64,000 nucleotides of DNA from Synechococcus sp. CBW1108 (lineage in GTDB: Bacteria; Cyanobacteriota; Cyanobacteriia; PCC-6307; Cyanobiaceae). Under the pieces are notes generated by a model. It worked only from the letters and a program-made list of their open reading frames with translations, was not told the DNA's origin and did no database searches. The translations under genes and the position numbers were made by a program. Shown here piece by piece: positions 9,221 through 17,924 of this stretch (positions within the stretch are counted from its first letter, which is position 1; every line of letters starts with the position of its first letter). The DNA lies in the NCBI RefSeq assembly GCF_015840335.1, contig NZ_CP060395.1, positions 372,001 to 436,000 on the forward strand. The letters run 5' to 3'.

Positions 9221-10216
9221 CTAGGGAGTGGGGGTCACCGCTGGCCAGAGGGGCACCGCCGCGCCGGGGTCGATTTGCCGCAGGGGCGACACACCTGGCC
9301 GGGCAGGTGCTGGCGGACCCGCTTCTGGCGGGGCCTGTGCTGGCTGGGCAAGGGGCACGGCTGTGAATTGCACTGTTTCAGGTCGGCTGAGACCTGCAGC
9401 CAGCAGGCTCAGGGTTTCCGCCTGGGTGAGGTTGGTGGCCATGCCCTCCCTGCTCAGAAATTGGCTCAGGCTGGTGAGCCGGCCCAGGTGCTCGGGCAGG
9501 GCCATTTCCCGCACCAGAGCGCGCAGCACCAACTGGTGGTTTTCCTGGCGGCTCTGCTCCGGGCGGCTGGGATCGCGATAGCGCACCAGCTGCTCCACCT
9601 GGCTACCCCGCAGCCGTTGCAGCCCACCCTGCAGATCGATCGTGAAGCCCTGGCTTTTGTCGCTGTAGCGAAGGGAGCGGCTGGGGTTGGCGGCGATGCT
9701 GCCGAGGCCATCCACCAGGCTGCGCAGGGTGGCTCGACCCAGCACCAGATAGCGATCTGGCTCACCTGGCTCCAGCCTCACCAGGCTGCTCACCGCGTCG
9801 GCGATCAGGGCGGGACCGCCCAGTCGGTAGAGGCTGCCAATGCCCTGGGGACGGCTCTGGCCAGGGATCTGCACCGACAGATTTGCCGGCAGGGTGAGCA
9901 CCTGCAGCGGCCCCTGGGGATTGATCCGCAGCAGCAGCAGGGCATCGGCATTGGCGGGGCCAGGCGGGGCCGCCCGGTTGAGGGGATCGGCGGGGCGTTC
10001 GCTATCCAGGCCGATCACCAGCACGGTGACACTGCGGCTTGGGGCTTTGGCCAGGTCGGCTGGGGTGAGCTGCTGGACCAGCTGGCTGGAGCGGTCAGGT
10101 TCGGGCCAGATCCAGGCAAACAGGCCCAGCCCCACAGCCAGGCCAGCACCGGCCATGGCCAGTCGCAGCAGCACCGGTCCCCGGCGGCGCTTCGGCTGGT
10201 CTGAACTCTGAGCCAT
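9221..10216 (-). CDS. LytR-CpsA-Psr (LCP) family membrane protein
   Basis: LCP proteins transfer undecaprenyl-linked glycans to peptidoglycan or other envelope acceptors. The 331-residue protein has a cytoplasmic basic N terminus, one membrane helix (about 18-36, LRLAMAGAGLAVGLGLFAWIW) and an external LCP domain: VTVLVIGLDSERP, NADALLLLRINPQGPLQVLTLP, GSLYRLGGPALIADAVSSLV, QVEQLVRYRDPSRPEQSRQ with the conserved Arg residues that bind pyrophosphate. The tail is Pro/Ala-rich (about 290-331). The glycan acceptor is unknown. It is divergent from bciB, with about 90 bp between the starts. Confidence 0.8.
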   Translation of the reverse strand: MAQSSDQPKRRRGPVLLRLAMAGAGLAVGLGLFAWIWPEPDRSSQLVQQLTPADLAKAPSRSVTVLVIGLDSERPADPLNRAAPPGPANADALLLLRINPQGPLQVLTLPANLSVQIPGQSRPQGIGSLYRLGGPALIADAVSSLVRLEPGEPDRYLVLGRATLRSLVDGLGSIAANPSRSLRYSDKSQGFTIDLQGGLQRLRGSQVEQLVRYRDPSRPEQSRQENHQLVLRALVREMALPEHLGRLTSLSQFLSREGMATNLTQAETLSLLAAGLSRPETVQFTAVPLAQPAQAPPEAGPPAPARPGVSPLRQIDPGAAVPLWPAVTPTP

Positions 10217-10308
10217 GGTCAGGCGGAGCGACGCCCACTTTGGCCCACCCCCCTGCGGCCCACACCCGATAGGTTGGGCCCCTGCTGATGCCCCAGGGCT
10301 GTCCGGTA

Positions 10309-11505
10309 ATGGCTGTCAGTACTCCCCATGAGCGGGCAAGGCCCCTGGCCAAGGGAAGTACCTATCCTGCCAAAGATCTGTGTAGCCAGTGCGGCCTCTG
10401 CGACAGCCGCTGGGTGGCCTACGTAAAGCAGAGCTGCGCTTTTCTGACCCAGCGCTTTGAGGCGATGGAAACGGCAGCCCACGGCCGCAGCCGCGACCTG
10501 GAAAACGACGACGAGCTCTATTTCGGCGTGCAGCAGCGCATGCTCACGGCTCGGCTGCAGCGGCCCATAGAGGGAGCCCAGTGGACGGGCATCGCCAGTC
10601 GCATCGGCATGCTTGCCCTGGAAACGGGCCTGGTGGATGCGGTGTTGTGTGTGGGCCAGAGCCCTGACGACCGCTTCACCCCCGTGCCCCAGCTGGCCCG
10701 CACCCCGGCCGAGGTGCTCGCCGCCCGGGTGAACAAGCCCACCCTCTCCCCCAATTTGAAGGTGCTCGAGCAGCTGCCCGGCAGCGGCATCCACCGGCTC
10801 CTGGCCATCGGCGTGGGCTGCCAGATCCAGGCCCTGCGGGCCGTGCAGCCCACCCTGCCGCTCGAGCAGCTCTACGTGCTGGGCCTACCCTGCGTTGACA
10901 ATGTGTCCCGCCAGGGGCTGCAGACCTTCCTGGAGAGCACGGTGAGCTCACCGCAGACGGTGGTGCACTACGAGTTCATGCAGGATTTCCGCATCCACTT
11001 CCGCCACAGCGACGGCAGCGAGGAAACCGTGCCGTTTTTCGGGCTCGACACCCCGAAGCTCAAGGACGTCTTCGCGCCCAGCTGCCTGAGCTGCTTCGAC
11101 TACACCAACGCCGGCGCCGACCTGGTGGTGGGCTACATGGGTGCGACCTTGGGGCGCCAATGGCTCACGGTGCGCAACCCCAAAGGCCAGCAACTGCTGG
11201 ATCTGGTGGAGGCGGAGCTGGATGTGGCTCCGGTAACCAGCAGTGGCAACCGCCAGGCGGCGGTGCAGCAGGGCATCGAGGCCTACGACAAGGCCGTGAA
11301 GCTGCCGCTCTGGTTGGCCCAGCTGATCGGCCTTGTGGTGGAGCGCTTCGGACCGAAGGGCCTGGAATACGGCCGCTTCTCGATCGATTCCCACTTCACC
11401 CGCAACGCCCTCTGGTTGCGGCGCAACCACCCTGAAAAGCTGGAGGCCCACATCCCGGCCTTTGCCCAGAAGATCATCAGCCGCTACCGGCTGCCAAAAA
11501 CATGA
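10309..11505 (+). CDS. bciB: Divinyl (proto)chlorophyllide a 8-vinyl reductase, BciB type
   Basis: Reduces the 8-vinyl group to ethyl during chlorophyll a synthesis, using a ferredoxin-like electron supply. The 398-residue protein belongs to the FrhB/HcaR family: an N-terminal Cys cluster CSQCGLCDSRW (about residues 26-36), then the second Fe-S motif FAPSCLSCFDYTNAGADLVVGYMG in two halves near residues 257-280, which together ligate iron-sulfur clusters and FAD. This is the Slr1923-like enzyme of cyanobacteria. ATG 10309 (MAVSTPHERARPL) is preferred over 10288. Its stop overlaps the malQ start as ATGA, so the two are probably co-translated, although the pathways are unrelated. Confidence 0.88.
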   Translation: MAVSTPHERARPLAKGSTYPAKDLCSQCGLCDSRWVAYVKQSCAFLTQRFEAMETAAHGRSRDLENDDELYFGVQQRMLTARLQRPIEGAQWTGIASRIGMLALETGLVDAVLCVGQSPDDRFTPVPQLARTPAEVLAARVNKPTLSPNLKVLEQLPGSGIHRLLAIGVGCQIQALRAVQPTLPLEQLYVLGLPCVDNVSRQGLQTFLESTVSSPQTVVHYEFMQDFRIHFRHSDGSEETVPFFGLDTPKLKDVFAPSCLSCFDYTNAGADLVVGYMGATLGRQWLTVRNPKGQQLLDLVEAELDVAPVTSSGNRQAAVQQGIEAYDKAVKLPLWLAQLIGLVVERFGPKGLEYGRFSIDSHFTRNALWLRRNHPEKLEAHIPAFAQKIISRYRLPKT

Positions 11506-13013
11506 AGGCCCCCGACCTGCGTCGTGCCGGCGTACTGCTCCATCCCACGGCCCTACCGGGCCCCGGGGGCTGCGGCAGCTTCGGCCAGGCCTGTCAGGAC
11601 TGGCTGGCCCTGCTCGGCCGCCACGGCATCGGGGTTTGGCAGTTGTTGCCCCTGGCCCCCACCGACGGCACCGGCTCTCCCTACAGCTCCCCCAGTGGCT
11701 CGGCCCTCAACCCCTGGCTGCTCGACGGTGAGCAACTGGTACAGCAGGGCTTTTTGCAGTGGGCCGACCTGAAGATGCTGCCTGGGGCGGCCGCTGGGGC
11801 AGGCCGCCTGGATCTCGACGCCATGCCGGCCCGCAGCCAGGCCATGGGGGAAGCCCTGGCCCGCCGCTGGCCGGCGCAGCCGACCGAGCAAAAGCAAGCC
11901 TTCGCCCGCTGGCGCCGCCGCCAGCGGGGCTGGTTGGCCGATCACGCCCTTTTCATGGTGATTCGGCGCCTCCAGGGGGGCCAGCCCTGGTGGCTGTGGC
12001 CCGAGCCCCTGGCCCAGCGTCAGGGCCAGGCCCTGCGCCGGATCGCGGCGCAGCAGGCCAGCGGGCTCCTGGCGGAAGAACTGCTCCAATGGCAGCTCCA
12101 GCGCCAGTGGCTGCAGCTGCGCAAGCAGGCCGAGCGCTCTGGTGTGCAGGTGCTGGGTGACCTGCCCTTCTACGTGGCCCACGACAGCGCCGACGTGTGG
12201 GCCCACCCGGCCCTGTTTTCGTTGCAGGGCGATGGACGTCTCACGGCCCAGAGTGGGGTGCCACCGGATTACTTCTCAGCGACGGGCCAGCTCTGGGGCA
12301 CGCCGGTCTATCGCTGGCCCCTGCACCTGTTAACCGGCTTCCGCTGGTGGATGGCGAGGCTGCAGCGTCAGTTTGAGCTGTTTGATCTGTTGCGCCTAGA
12401 CCACTTCCGCGCCCTGCAGGCCTTCTGGAGTGTGCCCGGCGATGCAACCACCGCCGAGCATGGCCATTGGGCCTGGTTCCCTGGCTGGCCCCTGCTGACC
12501 CTGCTCTGGTTGCGCCAGGGTATGCGCCTGCCCCTGATCGCCGAAGATCTCGGCGTGATCACCCCAGCGGTGGAGGCCCTGCGCGACGGTTTCGGACTGC
12601 CGGGCATGAAGATCCTCCAGTTTGCCTTCAATGGGGATTCGACCAACCCCTACCTGCCGGCCAACATCCACGGCCCCCACTGGGTTGTGTACACGGGCAC
12701 CCACGACAACGCCACCACGGTGGGCTGGTGGCAGAGCCTCGATGGAGACTCCCGCCAGAGGCTGGCCGAGGCGGTGGGGGCGCCGATCACGGCACCGGCC
12801 TGGCAGCTGCTCGAGTTGGCCCTGGCAAGCCCGGCCAACCTGGCCGTGGTGCCGCTCCAGGATCTGCTGGAACTGGACGATCGGGCCCGCTTCAACACCC
12901 CCGGCACCAGCTCGGGCAACTGGACCTGGCGGCTGGAGCAACCGATCGCCGACCTGGAGGGCAAGCTGCAGGGCTACGGCGAGATGGCCGCGCGCTACCA
13001 GCGCCGCAGCTGA
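11502..13013 (+). CDS. malQ: 4-alpha-glucanotransferase (amylomaltase, GH77)
   Basis: Disproportionates malto-oligosaccharides during glycogen breakdown. The 503-residue protein shows GH77 landmarks: ALPGPGGCGSFG, LLPLAPTDGTGSPYSS, DLPFYVAHDSADVW, the nucleophile region LRLDHFRAL (Asp), the acid/base region LIAEDLGVITPAVE (Glu) and the third acidic site GTHDNATTVGWW. Length and motif spacing match family enzymes. The start overlaps the bciB stop by four bases (ATGA). The 3' end overlaps the convergent RodZ-like gene by 19 bp. Confidence 0.95.
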   Translation: MKAPDLRRAGVLLHPTALPGPGGCGSFGQACQDWLALLGRHGIGVWQLLPLAPTDGTGSPYSSPSGSALNPWLLDGEQLVQQGFLQWADLKMLPGAAAGAGRLDLDAMPARSQAMGEALARRWPAQPTEQKQAFARWRRRQRGWLADHALFMVIRRLQGGQPWWLWPEPLAQRQGQALRRIAAQQASGLLAEELLQWQLQRQWLQLRKQAERSGVQVLGDLPFYVAHDSADVWAHPALFSLQGDGRLTAQSGVPPDYFSATGQLWGTPVYRWPLHLLTGFRWWMARLQRQFELFDLLRLDHFRALQAFWSVPGDATTAEHGHWAWFPGWPLLTLLWLRQGMRLPLIAEDLGVITPAVEALRDGFGLPGMKILQFAFNGDSTNPYLPANIHGPHWVVYTGTHDNATTVGWWQSLDGDSRQRLAEAVGAPITAPAWQLLELALASPANLAVVPLQDLLELDDRARFNTPGTSSGNWTWRLEQPIADLEGKLQGYGEMAARYQRRS

Positions 13014-13633
13014 CTGGCCGCCTGGCCCCGGGCCGCCAGCTCCAGGGGCCGCAGGTCTGGATAGAGTTTGAGCAGGGCCTGCTCAGGACTGGGCGCTTTG
13101 ACCTGCTCCTGCGGCGGCAGGGGGGGGATGGGTCGCAGGGCCAGCAACCCCTGGGCCGCAATCTTCTGCTGCTGGAGATTCAAGCCGTAGACCAGGGCCA
13201 GGGTGAGCACCCCGTAGAGAACCGTGCCCTGCCAGGTGGTGAACACATCTATGGAGCCTGGGGTGAAGCGCAGTGAATCCCCTTGCCGCTGCTGGCGGGC
13301 CTGCTGCTGGTTGCCCCTGGCCAACATGGGATCCAGGCAGCCGGGGGGCAGGTCCAGGTGCCGTTCAATCAGCGGCAGCATCGTGCGCAGGTAGGTGGCC
13401 TCCGGCAAGCGATCGGGCCAACCCCGCTCCAGGGCCTCCAGCACGGCCGCGCTGACCCGGGTATCGAGGGCCAGCTGCCGCAGGCTCAGACCCCGCTCCT
13501 CCCGCCGCTGCCGCAGCTGACGCCCGGCCGCCAGCAGGGGGTCGAGCTCGGGTTCGGGCGCAGCCGCTGGCTGGGAACGGGATTTTCGCCCCAGCCAGCG
13601 GCCAAGGCGACCCCGCAGGCGCGTAGGTGGCAA
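12995..13633 (-). CDS. RodZ-like helix-turn-helix membrane protein
   Basis: A 212-residue protein. An N-terminal basic/Pro region (1-30) is followed by an XRE-type helix-turn-helix (about 33-95: GRQLRQRREERGLSLRQLA, VSAAVLEALERG, LPEATYLRTMLP), a short charged linker and one transmembrane helix (about 140-158, GTVLYGVLTLALVYGLN). The outside part is about 50 residues. This is the architecture of RodZ, which links the MreB cytoskeleton to the wall machinery; here the external domain is shorter than in E. coli RodZ. The assignment is by architecture and order of domains. It overlaps the malQ 3' end tail-to-tail. Confidence 0.72.
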   Translation of the reverse strand: MPPTRLRGRLGRWLGRKSRSQPAAAPEPELDPLLAAGRQLRQRREERGLSLRQLALDTRVSAAVLEALERGWPDRLPEATYLRTMLPLIERHLDLPPGCLDPMLARGNQQQARQQRQGDSLRFTPGSIDVFTTWQGTVLYGVLTLALVYGLNLQQQKIAAQGLLALRPIPPLPPQEQVKAPSPEQALLKLYPDLRPLELAARGQAASQLRRW

Positions 13634-13661
13634 CTGGGTAGGTTGGGTCAGGGGAGGAGGT

Positions 13662-14408
13662 TCAGGAAAGCAATTTTAATGCCTGCAATTCCTTGTGGTC
13701 GAGGCGGCGCCAGCCACCTTCCGGCAGGTCAGCCAGCCGCAGGGAACCGATCGCCCAGCGCTGCAGGTCCAGCACCGGATGGCCCAGAAGCGCTGCGGTG
13801 CGACGAATCTGGCGGTTACGCCCCTCCCCCATGACCAGTTCAAGCTCGGTTGCCCGGCTGGTTTGCTGGCTGGTTTGCTGGATCAGACGCAGCCCGACGG
13901 GCTGGCTGGGCTGGCCGTCCAGGGGGACGCCGGCAGCCCAGCGCGCCAGGGCCTGGGCCGACGGCCGTCCCTCAACCCAGACCCGGTAGGTCTTGCGATG
14001 GCCGTAGCGGGGATGGCTGAGGCGCAGGGTCAAATCGCCCTGGTTGCTGAGCAGCAGCGCGCCGCGGCTGTCGGCATCGAGGCGACCAACGGGATGGAGC
14101 CCCCGGCCCTGGCGCAGCTCGGCTGGCAGCAGCTCCAACACCGTGGGCCGGCCCCTTGGGTCCCGGCAGCTGCAGAGCACCCCAACGGGCTTGTTGACCA
14201 GTAGCACCATGGGCTCCGGCCTGGCCGCCAGGGCCTGGCCCCGCACGCTGATTCGGTCGGAGGCGAGATCGGCCCGATCGCCGAGCTGGGCCAGGGCGCC
14301 ATTGACCTGGACCAGACCCTGGCGCAGCAGGGTTTCGGCCTGGCGCCGCGAACAGAGGCCGGCGGCGGCCATCAGTTTCTGCAACCGTTCAGCGGCCAAT
14401 TCACCCAT
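13662..14408 (-). CDS. rRNA pseudouridine synthase, RsuA/RluB/RluE/RluF family
   Basis: Converts a uridine of ribosomal RNA to pseudouridine. It has an N-terminal S4 RNA-binding domain (residues 5-60, ERLQKLMAAAGLCSRRQAE), the catalytic motif GRLDADSRGALLLSN with the essential Asp (about residue 113), MVLLVNKPVGVLCSCRD before it, and the family's C-terminal motif MGEGRNRQIRRTAALLGHPV. At 248 residues it is full length. Which rRNA site is modified cannot be told. It is divergent from the sigma-factor gene, with a 77-bp gap that contains the perfect inverted repeat. Confidence 0.9.
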   Translation of the reverse strand: MGELAAERLQKLMAAAGLCSRRQAETLLRQGLVQVNGALAQLGDRADLASDRISVRGQALAARPEPMVLLVNKPVGVLCSCRDPRGRPTVLELLPAELRQGRGLHPVGRLDADSRGALLLSNQGDLTLRLSHPRYGHRKTYRVWVEGRPSAQALARWAAGVPLDGQPSQPVGLRLIQQTSQQTSRATELELVMGEGRNRQIRRTAALLGHPVLDLQRWAIGSLRLADLPEGGWRRLDHKELQALKLLS

Positions 14409-14444
14409 GCGTTACTCCCATGCTGGCTCCCAGCGAAGGATGGT

Positions 14445-14476
14445 AGGGTTGCGAAACGAAAGAGTTTCGCAACCCT
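14445..14476. promoter_or_regulatory. Perfect 13-bp inverted repeat directly upstream of the sigma factor
   Basis: Arms AGGGTTGCGAAAC (14445-14457) and GTTTCGCAACCCT (14464-14476) are exact reverse complements, separated by GAAAGA. The right arm ends 9 bp before the ATG at 14486, so an RNA hairpin would cover the place where a ribosome-binding site is expected, and no other purine-rich site is seen there. As DNA it could equally be a dimeric repressor operator shared with the divergent pseudouridine synthase gene (start at 14408). No poly-T follows, so it is not an ordinary terminator. Confidence 0.75.
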
Positions 14477-14485
14477 GATCAAGCC

Positions 14486-15460
14486 ATGCCCGCATTAGAA
14501 GGCGATCTGGTGCGCAGCTACCTGCGTGACATTGGCCGGGTGCCGCTGCTGAGTCACGAGCAGGAGATCACCCTGGGCCGTCAGGTGCAGGAGTTGGTCG
14601 CCCTCGAGGAGCTGGAGCTGGAGCTGGAAAGCCGCCTTGGCGCCAAGCCCAGCCAGGCCGAGCTGGCCCAGGCCGCCGGTCTGAGTGCTCCCTTGCTCAA
14701 GAAGCGGCTGCAGGCGGGCCGCCGGGCCAAGGAGCGGATGGTGGCGGCCAACCTGCGGTTGGTGGTGAGCGTGGCCAAGAAGTACACCCGCCGCAACATG
14801 GAGCTGCTGGATCTGATCCAGGAGGGCACGATCGGCCTGGTGCGGGGCGTCGAGAAGTTCGACCCCACCCGGGGCTACAAGTTTTCAACCTATGCCTACT
14901 GGTGGATTCGCCAGGGCATCACCCGGGCAATTGCCGAGAAGAGCCGCACGATCCGGCTGCCGATCCACATCACCGAAACCCTCAACAAGCTCAAGAAGGG
15001 CCAGCGGGAGCTGAGCCAGCTGCTGGGTCGCACCCCGACGGTGACCGAGCTGGCCGAAGCGGTGGAGCTGCCGGAGGAGGAGGTCAAAGACCTGCTCTGC
15101 CGGGCACGCCAACCAGTGAGCCTGGAGACCAAGGTGGGCGACGGCGATGACACCGAACTGATCGACCTGCTGGCGGGCGATGGCGAACTGCCCGAGGAGC
15201 GGGTGGATGGGGAGTGCCTCAAGGGCGATCTGCGGGCCCTGCTGGAGCAGCTGCCGGAACTGCAGGGCCGGGTGCTGAAGATGCGCTACGGCATCCCCTG
15301 CGCCGACAATCCCGAGGGCGGCAACAGCGAACCGATGAGCCTGAGCACGATCGCCAAGGTGCTGGGCATGAGCCGCGACAAAACCCGCAATCTGGAGCGC
15401 AAGGCCCTTGATGGGGTACGCGCCAATTCACCAATGCTGGAGAGCTACCTAGTCGCCTGA
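14486..15460 (+). CDS. Group 2 (RpoD-like, non-essential type) RNA polymerase sigma factor
   Basis: Directs RNA polymerase to promoters, probably under stress or clock control as for other cyanobacterial group 2 sigmas. The 324-residue protein has region 1.2 ([22 protein letters not shown]), regions 2.1-2.4 ([54 protein letters not shown]), region 3 ([14 protein letters not shown]) and region 4. It lacks the large region 1.1 of the principal sigma. Region 4.2 reads [22 protein letters not shown], where the usual R-Q-I-E core is R-N-L-E, a departure that may affect -35 recognition or the activator surface. The start MPALEGDL is immediately preceded by the perfect hairpin. Confidence 0.9.
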   Translation: MPALEGDLVRSYLRDIGRVPLLSHEQEITLGRQVQELVALEELELELESRLGAKPSQAELAQAAGLSAPLLKKRLQAGRRAKERMVAANLRLVVSVAKKYTRRNMELLDLIQEGTIGLVRGVEKFDPTRGYKFSTYAYWWIRQGITRAIAEKSRTIRLPIHITETLNKLKKGQRELSQLLGRTPTVTELAEAVELPEEEVKDLLCRARQPVSLETKVGDGDDTELIDLLAGDGELPEERVDGECLKGDLRALLEQLPELQGRVLKMRYGIPCADNPEGGNSEPMSLSTIAKVLGMSRDKTRNLERKALDGVRANSPMLESYLVA

Positions 15461-15497
15461 GCTGGGTAGCCCGTCAACTGGTTAACCGATCAACCGA

Positions 15498-16189
15498 TCA
15501 ACTGGTGGCGCTCACGGAGCGTGCGATCAGCAAGGTGAGCATCAGAATTGCCAGCAACACCTGCAATGACATCACCAACTTGGCCGTCCGTGACATCACA
15601 GCTTCGGACGTAGGGCCATAGGTGGAGTTGACATTCAATGAGATAAACAGGTAATCGATGATGTGAGGCCGGGTGGAGCCTGCCCCTCCCGGCTCGGCCA
15701 AACGAAGGCCCCGCCGGAGGTGCTCACATCGAGGAAGATATACACAAACATAAACACCAGCACACTTTCCATATACACGGCCGCCACATCCCAAAGCCCG
15801 CCCAGGCCACCTCCCTGGTGTTGGTCTGCACTCGCCACCATCGATAACACGTTGGTTATCACCTGAACCATGGAAAACAGCAGGTAAACCAGGGCCCAGC
15901 GAAACAATTCGCGCTTGTGGCCGCGAAACAGGCTGATCGCCAGCCCCAGGGTAATGGCGACGAAGGCAATTGTGCCTGCTAAATCAACTGTGTGCACCAG
16001 ATTATCCAGATCCGGGCTGATCAGTTTTCGGTTCTTGAGGTGGCCCACCAGCAACAAATCCACGATCCAAACGCCCGTGGTGGCGGTGATAACCGTCAGC
16101 CGGCCCCCACCGCGGGTGAGCCGATCGCGCTGCAGATCCGCTGCCCCCCCCGGCTGCTTGCTGGGGCTCCAGGGAGCCCATTGGGTCAC
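15498..16189 (-). pseudogene. K-channel-like pore-domain membrane protein, split by one frameshift
   Basis: Two overlapping frames on the minus strand (16189 down to about 15670, then about 15700 down to 15498) make one protein if a single base is restored in the GC-rich stretch at about 15665-15695. The first part has three membrane segments (GVWIVDLLLVG, TIAFVAITLGLAISLF, FRWALVYLLFSMVQVI) and a fourth, ESVLVFMFVYIFLD. The second part looks like a two-helix pore: DYLFISLNVNSTYG, then MSRTAKLVMSLQVLL and a final helix ending LLIARSVS. The segment NSTYGPTSEA sits where a potassium channel has its TVGYGD filter. Either a sequencing error or a true pseudogene; no slippery heptamer for programmed shifting was recognised. 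Stop to start distance from the upstream gene (16221) is about 30 bp, consistent with one operon. Confidence 0.65.
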
Positions 16190-16220
16190 CCTTGGTCATC
16201 GAGCCCAGCCAAAAGGAAGT

Positions 16221-16685
16221 TTAGAAAAACTGGTCGAAGTTGTCGAAGTCCACGGCACTGAAGGTGCCATCCTCCACCTGGCCCATCAGCCGCTCCAGCT
16301 GCACCCAAAGGGCTCCAGCGGTAGCGATCGAGAGCACAAACGACACCAGCAAGGCCACGCCGGCGGAGAAGCCGAACACCTGCAGGCTGCCACCAATGAA
16401 CAGGGTGATGCCAATTACCACCCCGAAGTAGGGGAGGGTGATGGCGTAGCTGCCCAGGGGCAGCAGGGCCAGCCGATCCTGTTTCCAGCCTTCAAGCTTG
16501 TTTTCCACCAATTTGGCGAAGGTGAGGCCGCAGAGAACACCAATTGCCAAGCCCACTCCTGCCACTAGGTAGGGGGGCTGCATCACCACGGCGTATTCCA
16601 GCAGGTATTCGGCCGCATCCAGGTCGCCGTAGTCGCCCTGAGCCAGATCCAGGGCGGCCTCGCTGAGGTTGATCGGCGCGGGCAT
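16221..16685 (-). CDS. Small integral membrane protein of unknown function in the channel cluster
   Basis: A 154-residue protein with three predicted membrane helices: about residues 38-58 (YLVAGVGLAIGVLCGLTFA), 77-97 (ITLPYFGVVIGITLFIGG) and 102-122 (GFSAGVALLVSFVLSIATAG). The N terminus is acidic and the C-terminal tail is acidic and aromatic (AVDFDNFDQFF). I recognise no family. ATG 16685 (MPAPINLS) is preferred to GTG 16700. The gene follows the binding-protein gene by about 60 bp and precedes the pore-like gene by about 30 bp on the same strand, so the three probably share a transcript. The setting suggests an accessory membrane subunit, but that is inference. Confidence 0.65.
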   Translation of the reverse strand: MPAPINLSEAALDLAQGDYGDLDAAEYLLEYAVVMQPPYLVAGVGLAIGVLCGLTFAKLVENKLEGWKQDRLALLPLGSYAITLPYFGVVIGITLFIGGSLQVFGFSAGVALLVSFVLSIATAGALWVQLERLMGQVEDGTFSAVDFDNFDQFF

Positions 16686-16744
16686 CAACGCAGCGAACAC
16701 GGCGGCAGGAAAACAGCTGGGGAGACCCTAGCGGCGCTGCCCGC

Positions 16745-17908
16745 TCAGGGTCCCCAGCGCTGGGACCCCAGGAAGGTGAGCTCCACCAGATCGCTGGCCT
16801 GGTTGTCGCCAGGCTTGAGCCGCAGCCTGAAGCCGCCCAGGTCGAGGTTCGGAAGGTTCCTGAAGGCCGCCGCCACCCTTGCGCGGCTGGGGTTGGGGCC
16901 CGCCTTCTCCAGGGCGGCGGTGAGCCAGCGGGCCGCCAGGAACCCCTCCAGGCTCGAGTAGCCATAGCTGGCCTCCTTCTGCTGCCGCTGCATCAACCGC
17001 TGGTATTGGGCCACCACCGGCACCCTCCGGTTCCAGGGGAAGGGAACCACCTGGGAGATGCCGATGCCATTGGCCTGGCCACCGGGGAGGGCATCCTGCA
17101 GACCCTCGATGCCGACCGGCGAGAGGTTCATCAGCTGGGCCCTGCTGCCGAGTCGGGAAAGGTCGCGGCTCAGGGAGGCGGAGCTGGTGAAGGTGGCGAT
17201 CACCAGCACGGCATTGGCATTGGCAGCGACAACCTGCCGGGCGGCGGCGGCGGTGTTAGTGGAGTTGCGCTTTACGCCGGCAATGGCCACGGGCCGCAGG
17301 TTGTGGCGCGCAAGGGCGGCCTGGCTGGAACGCAGCCCATCTTCCCCATAGGCATCCTGGATATGCACCACCGCCACCTGGTGGCGGCCATCCCGCACCA
17401 GGTGGTCGATCACCTGATCGATCTCCGCCTGGTAGCTGGCCCGCATGTTGAACACCATGGGGCGAAAGGGTTTCAGCAAGGCCCTCGCCCCGGTTCGCGG
17501 AGCCACAAAGGGAATCCCCACCTTCTCCACCAGGGGAAGGATCGCCTTGGAGTTCGCCGTGCCGAAAATGCCGATCAGGGCGATGGCCTGCTGCTGCTCA
17601 ACCAGCCGGCGCGTATTGCCCAGGGTGAGCTGGGGGTCGTAGCCGTCATCCAGGCTCACCAGGCGCAACCGCCGGCCATGGATGCCGCCGCGCCGGTTCA
17701 CCTCGGCAAACCAGGCGAGCAGGCCTTGCTGGTAATCCTTGGCCGTCTGGGCAGAGGGGCCACTGAAGGGGGCCGACTGGCCGATCACCAGCTCCCTGGG
17801 GCCACTGGGAGGCACTCGCGCTGCCGGGGCCGAGCGCACCAGCAGGGGTACGAGCAGGGGTAGCAGCAGCAGGGCAAGTCTGCGTCTTGCGCGTAGGGTC
17901 GACGCCAT
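16745..17908 (-). CDS. Type I periplasmic binding protein (branched-chain amino acid / LivJ-like)
   Basis: The 387-residue precursor has a Sec signal (residues 1-28, RRRLALLLLPLLVPLLVRSAPA). The mature two-lobe fold opens with ELVIGQSAPFSGPSAQTAKDYQQG and continues with NRRGGIHGRRLRLVSLDDGYDP, ALIGIFGTANSKAILPLV, FVAPRTGARALLKPF and VAVVHIQDAYGEDGL. This is the amino-acid/amide-binding family used by Liv-type ABC transporters and by receptor sensors. No ABC transporter gene is nearby; the neighbours are membrane proteins and, divergently, a ligand-gated channel homologue. A strong AGGAGG (17912-17917 on the other strand) precedes ATG 17908; frames upstream of this ATG are antisense to the channel gene. 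Confidence 0.88.
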   Translation of the reverse strand: MASTLRARRRLALLLLPLLVPLLVRSAPAARVPPSGPRELVIGQSAPFSGPSAQTAKDYQQGLLAWFAEVNRRGGIHGRRLRLVSLDDGYDPQLTLGNTRRLVEQQQAIALIGIFGTANSKAILPLVEKVGIPFVAPRTGARALLKPFRPMVFNMRASYQAEIDQVIDHLVRDGRHQVAVVHIQDAYGEDGLRSSQAALARHNLRPVAIAGVKRNSTNTAAAARQVVAANANAVLVIATFTSSASLSRDLSRLGSRAQLMNLSPVGIEGLQDALPGGQANGIGISQVVPFPWNRRVPVVAQYQRLMQRQQKEASYGYSSLEGFLAARWLTAALEKAGPNPSRARVAAAFRNLPNLDLGGFRLRLKPGDNQASDLVELTFLGSQRWGP

Positions 17909-17924
17909 CTGCCTCCTGAAACCG

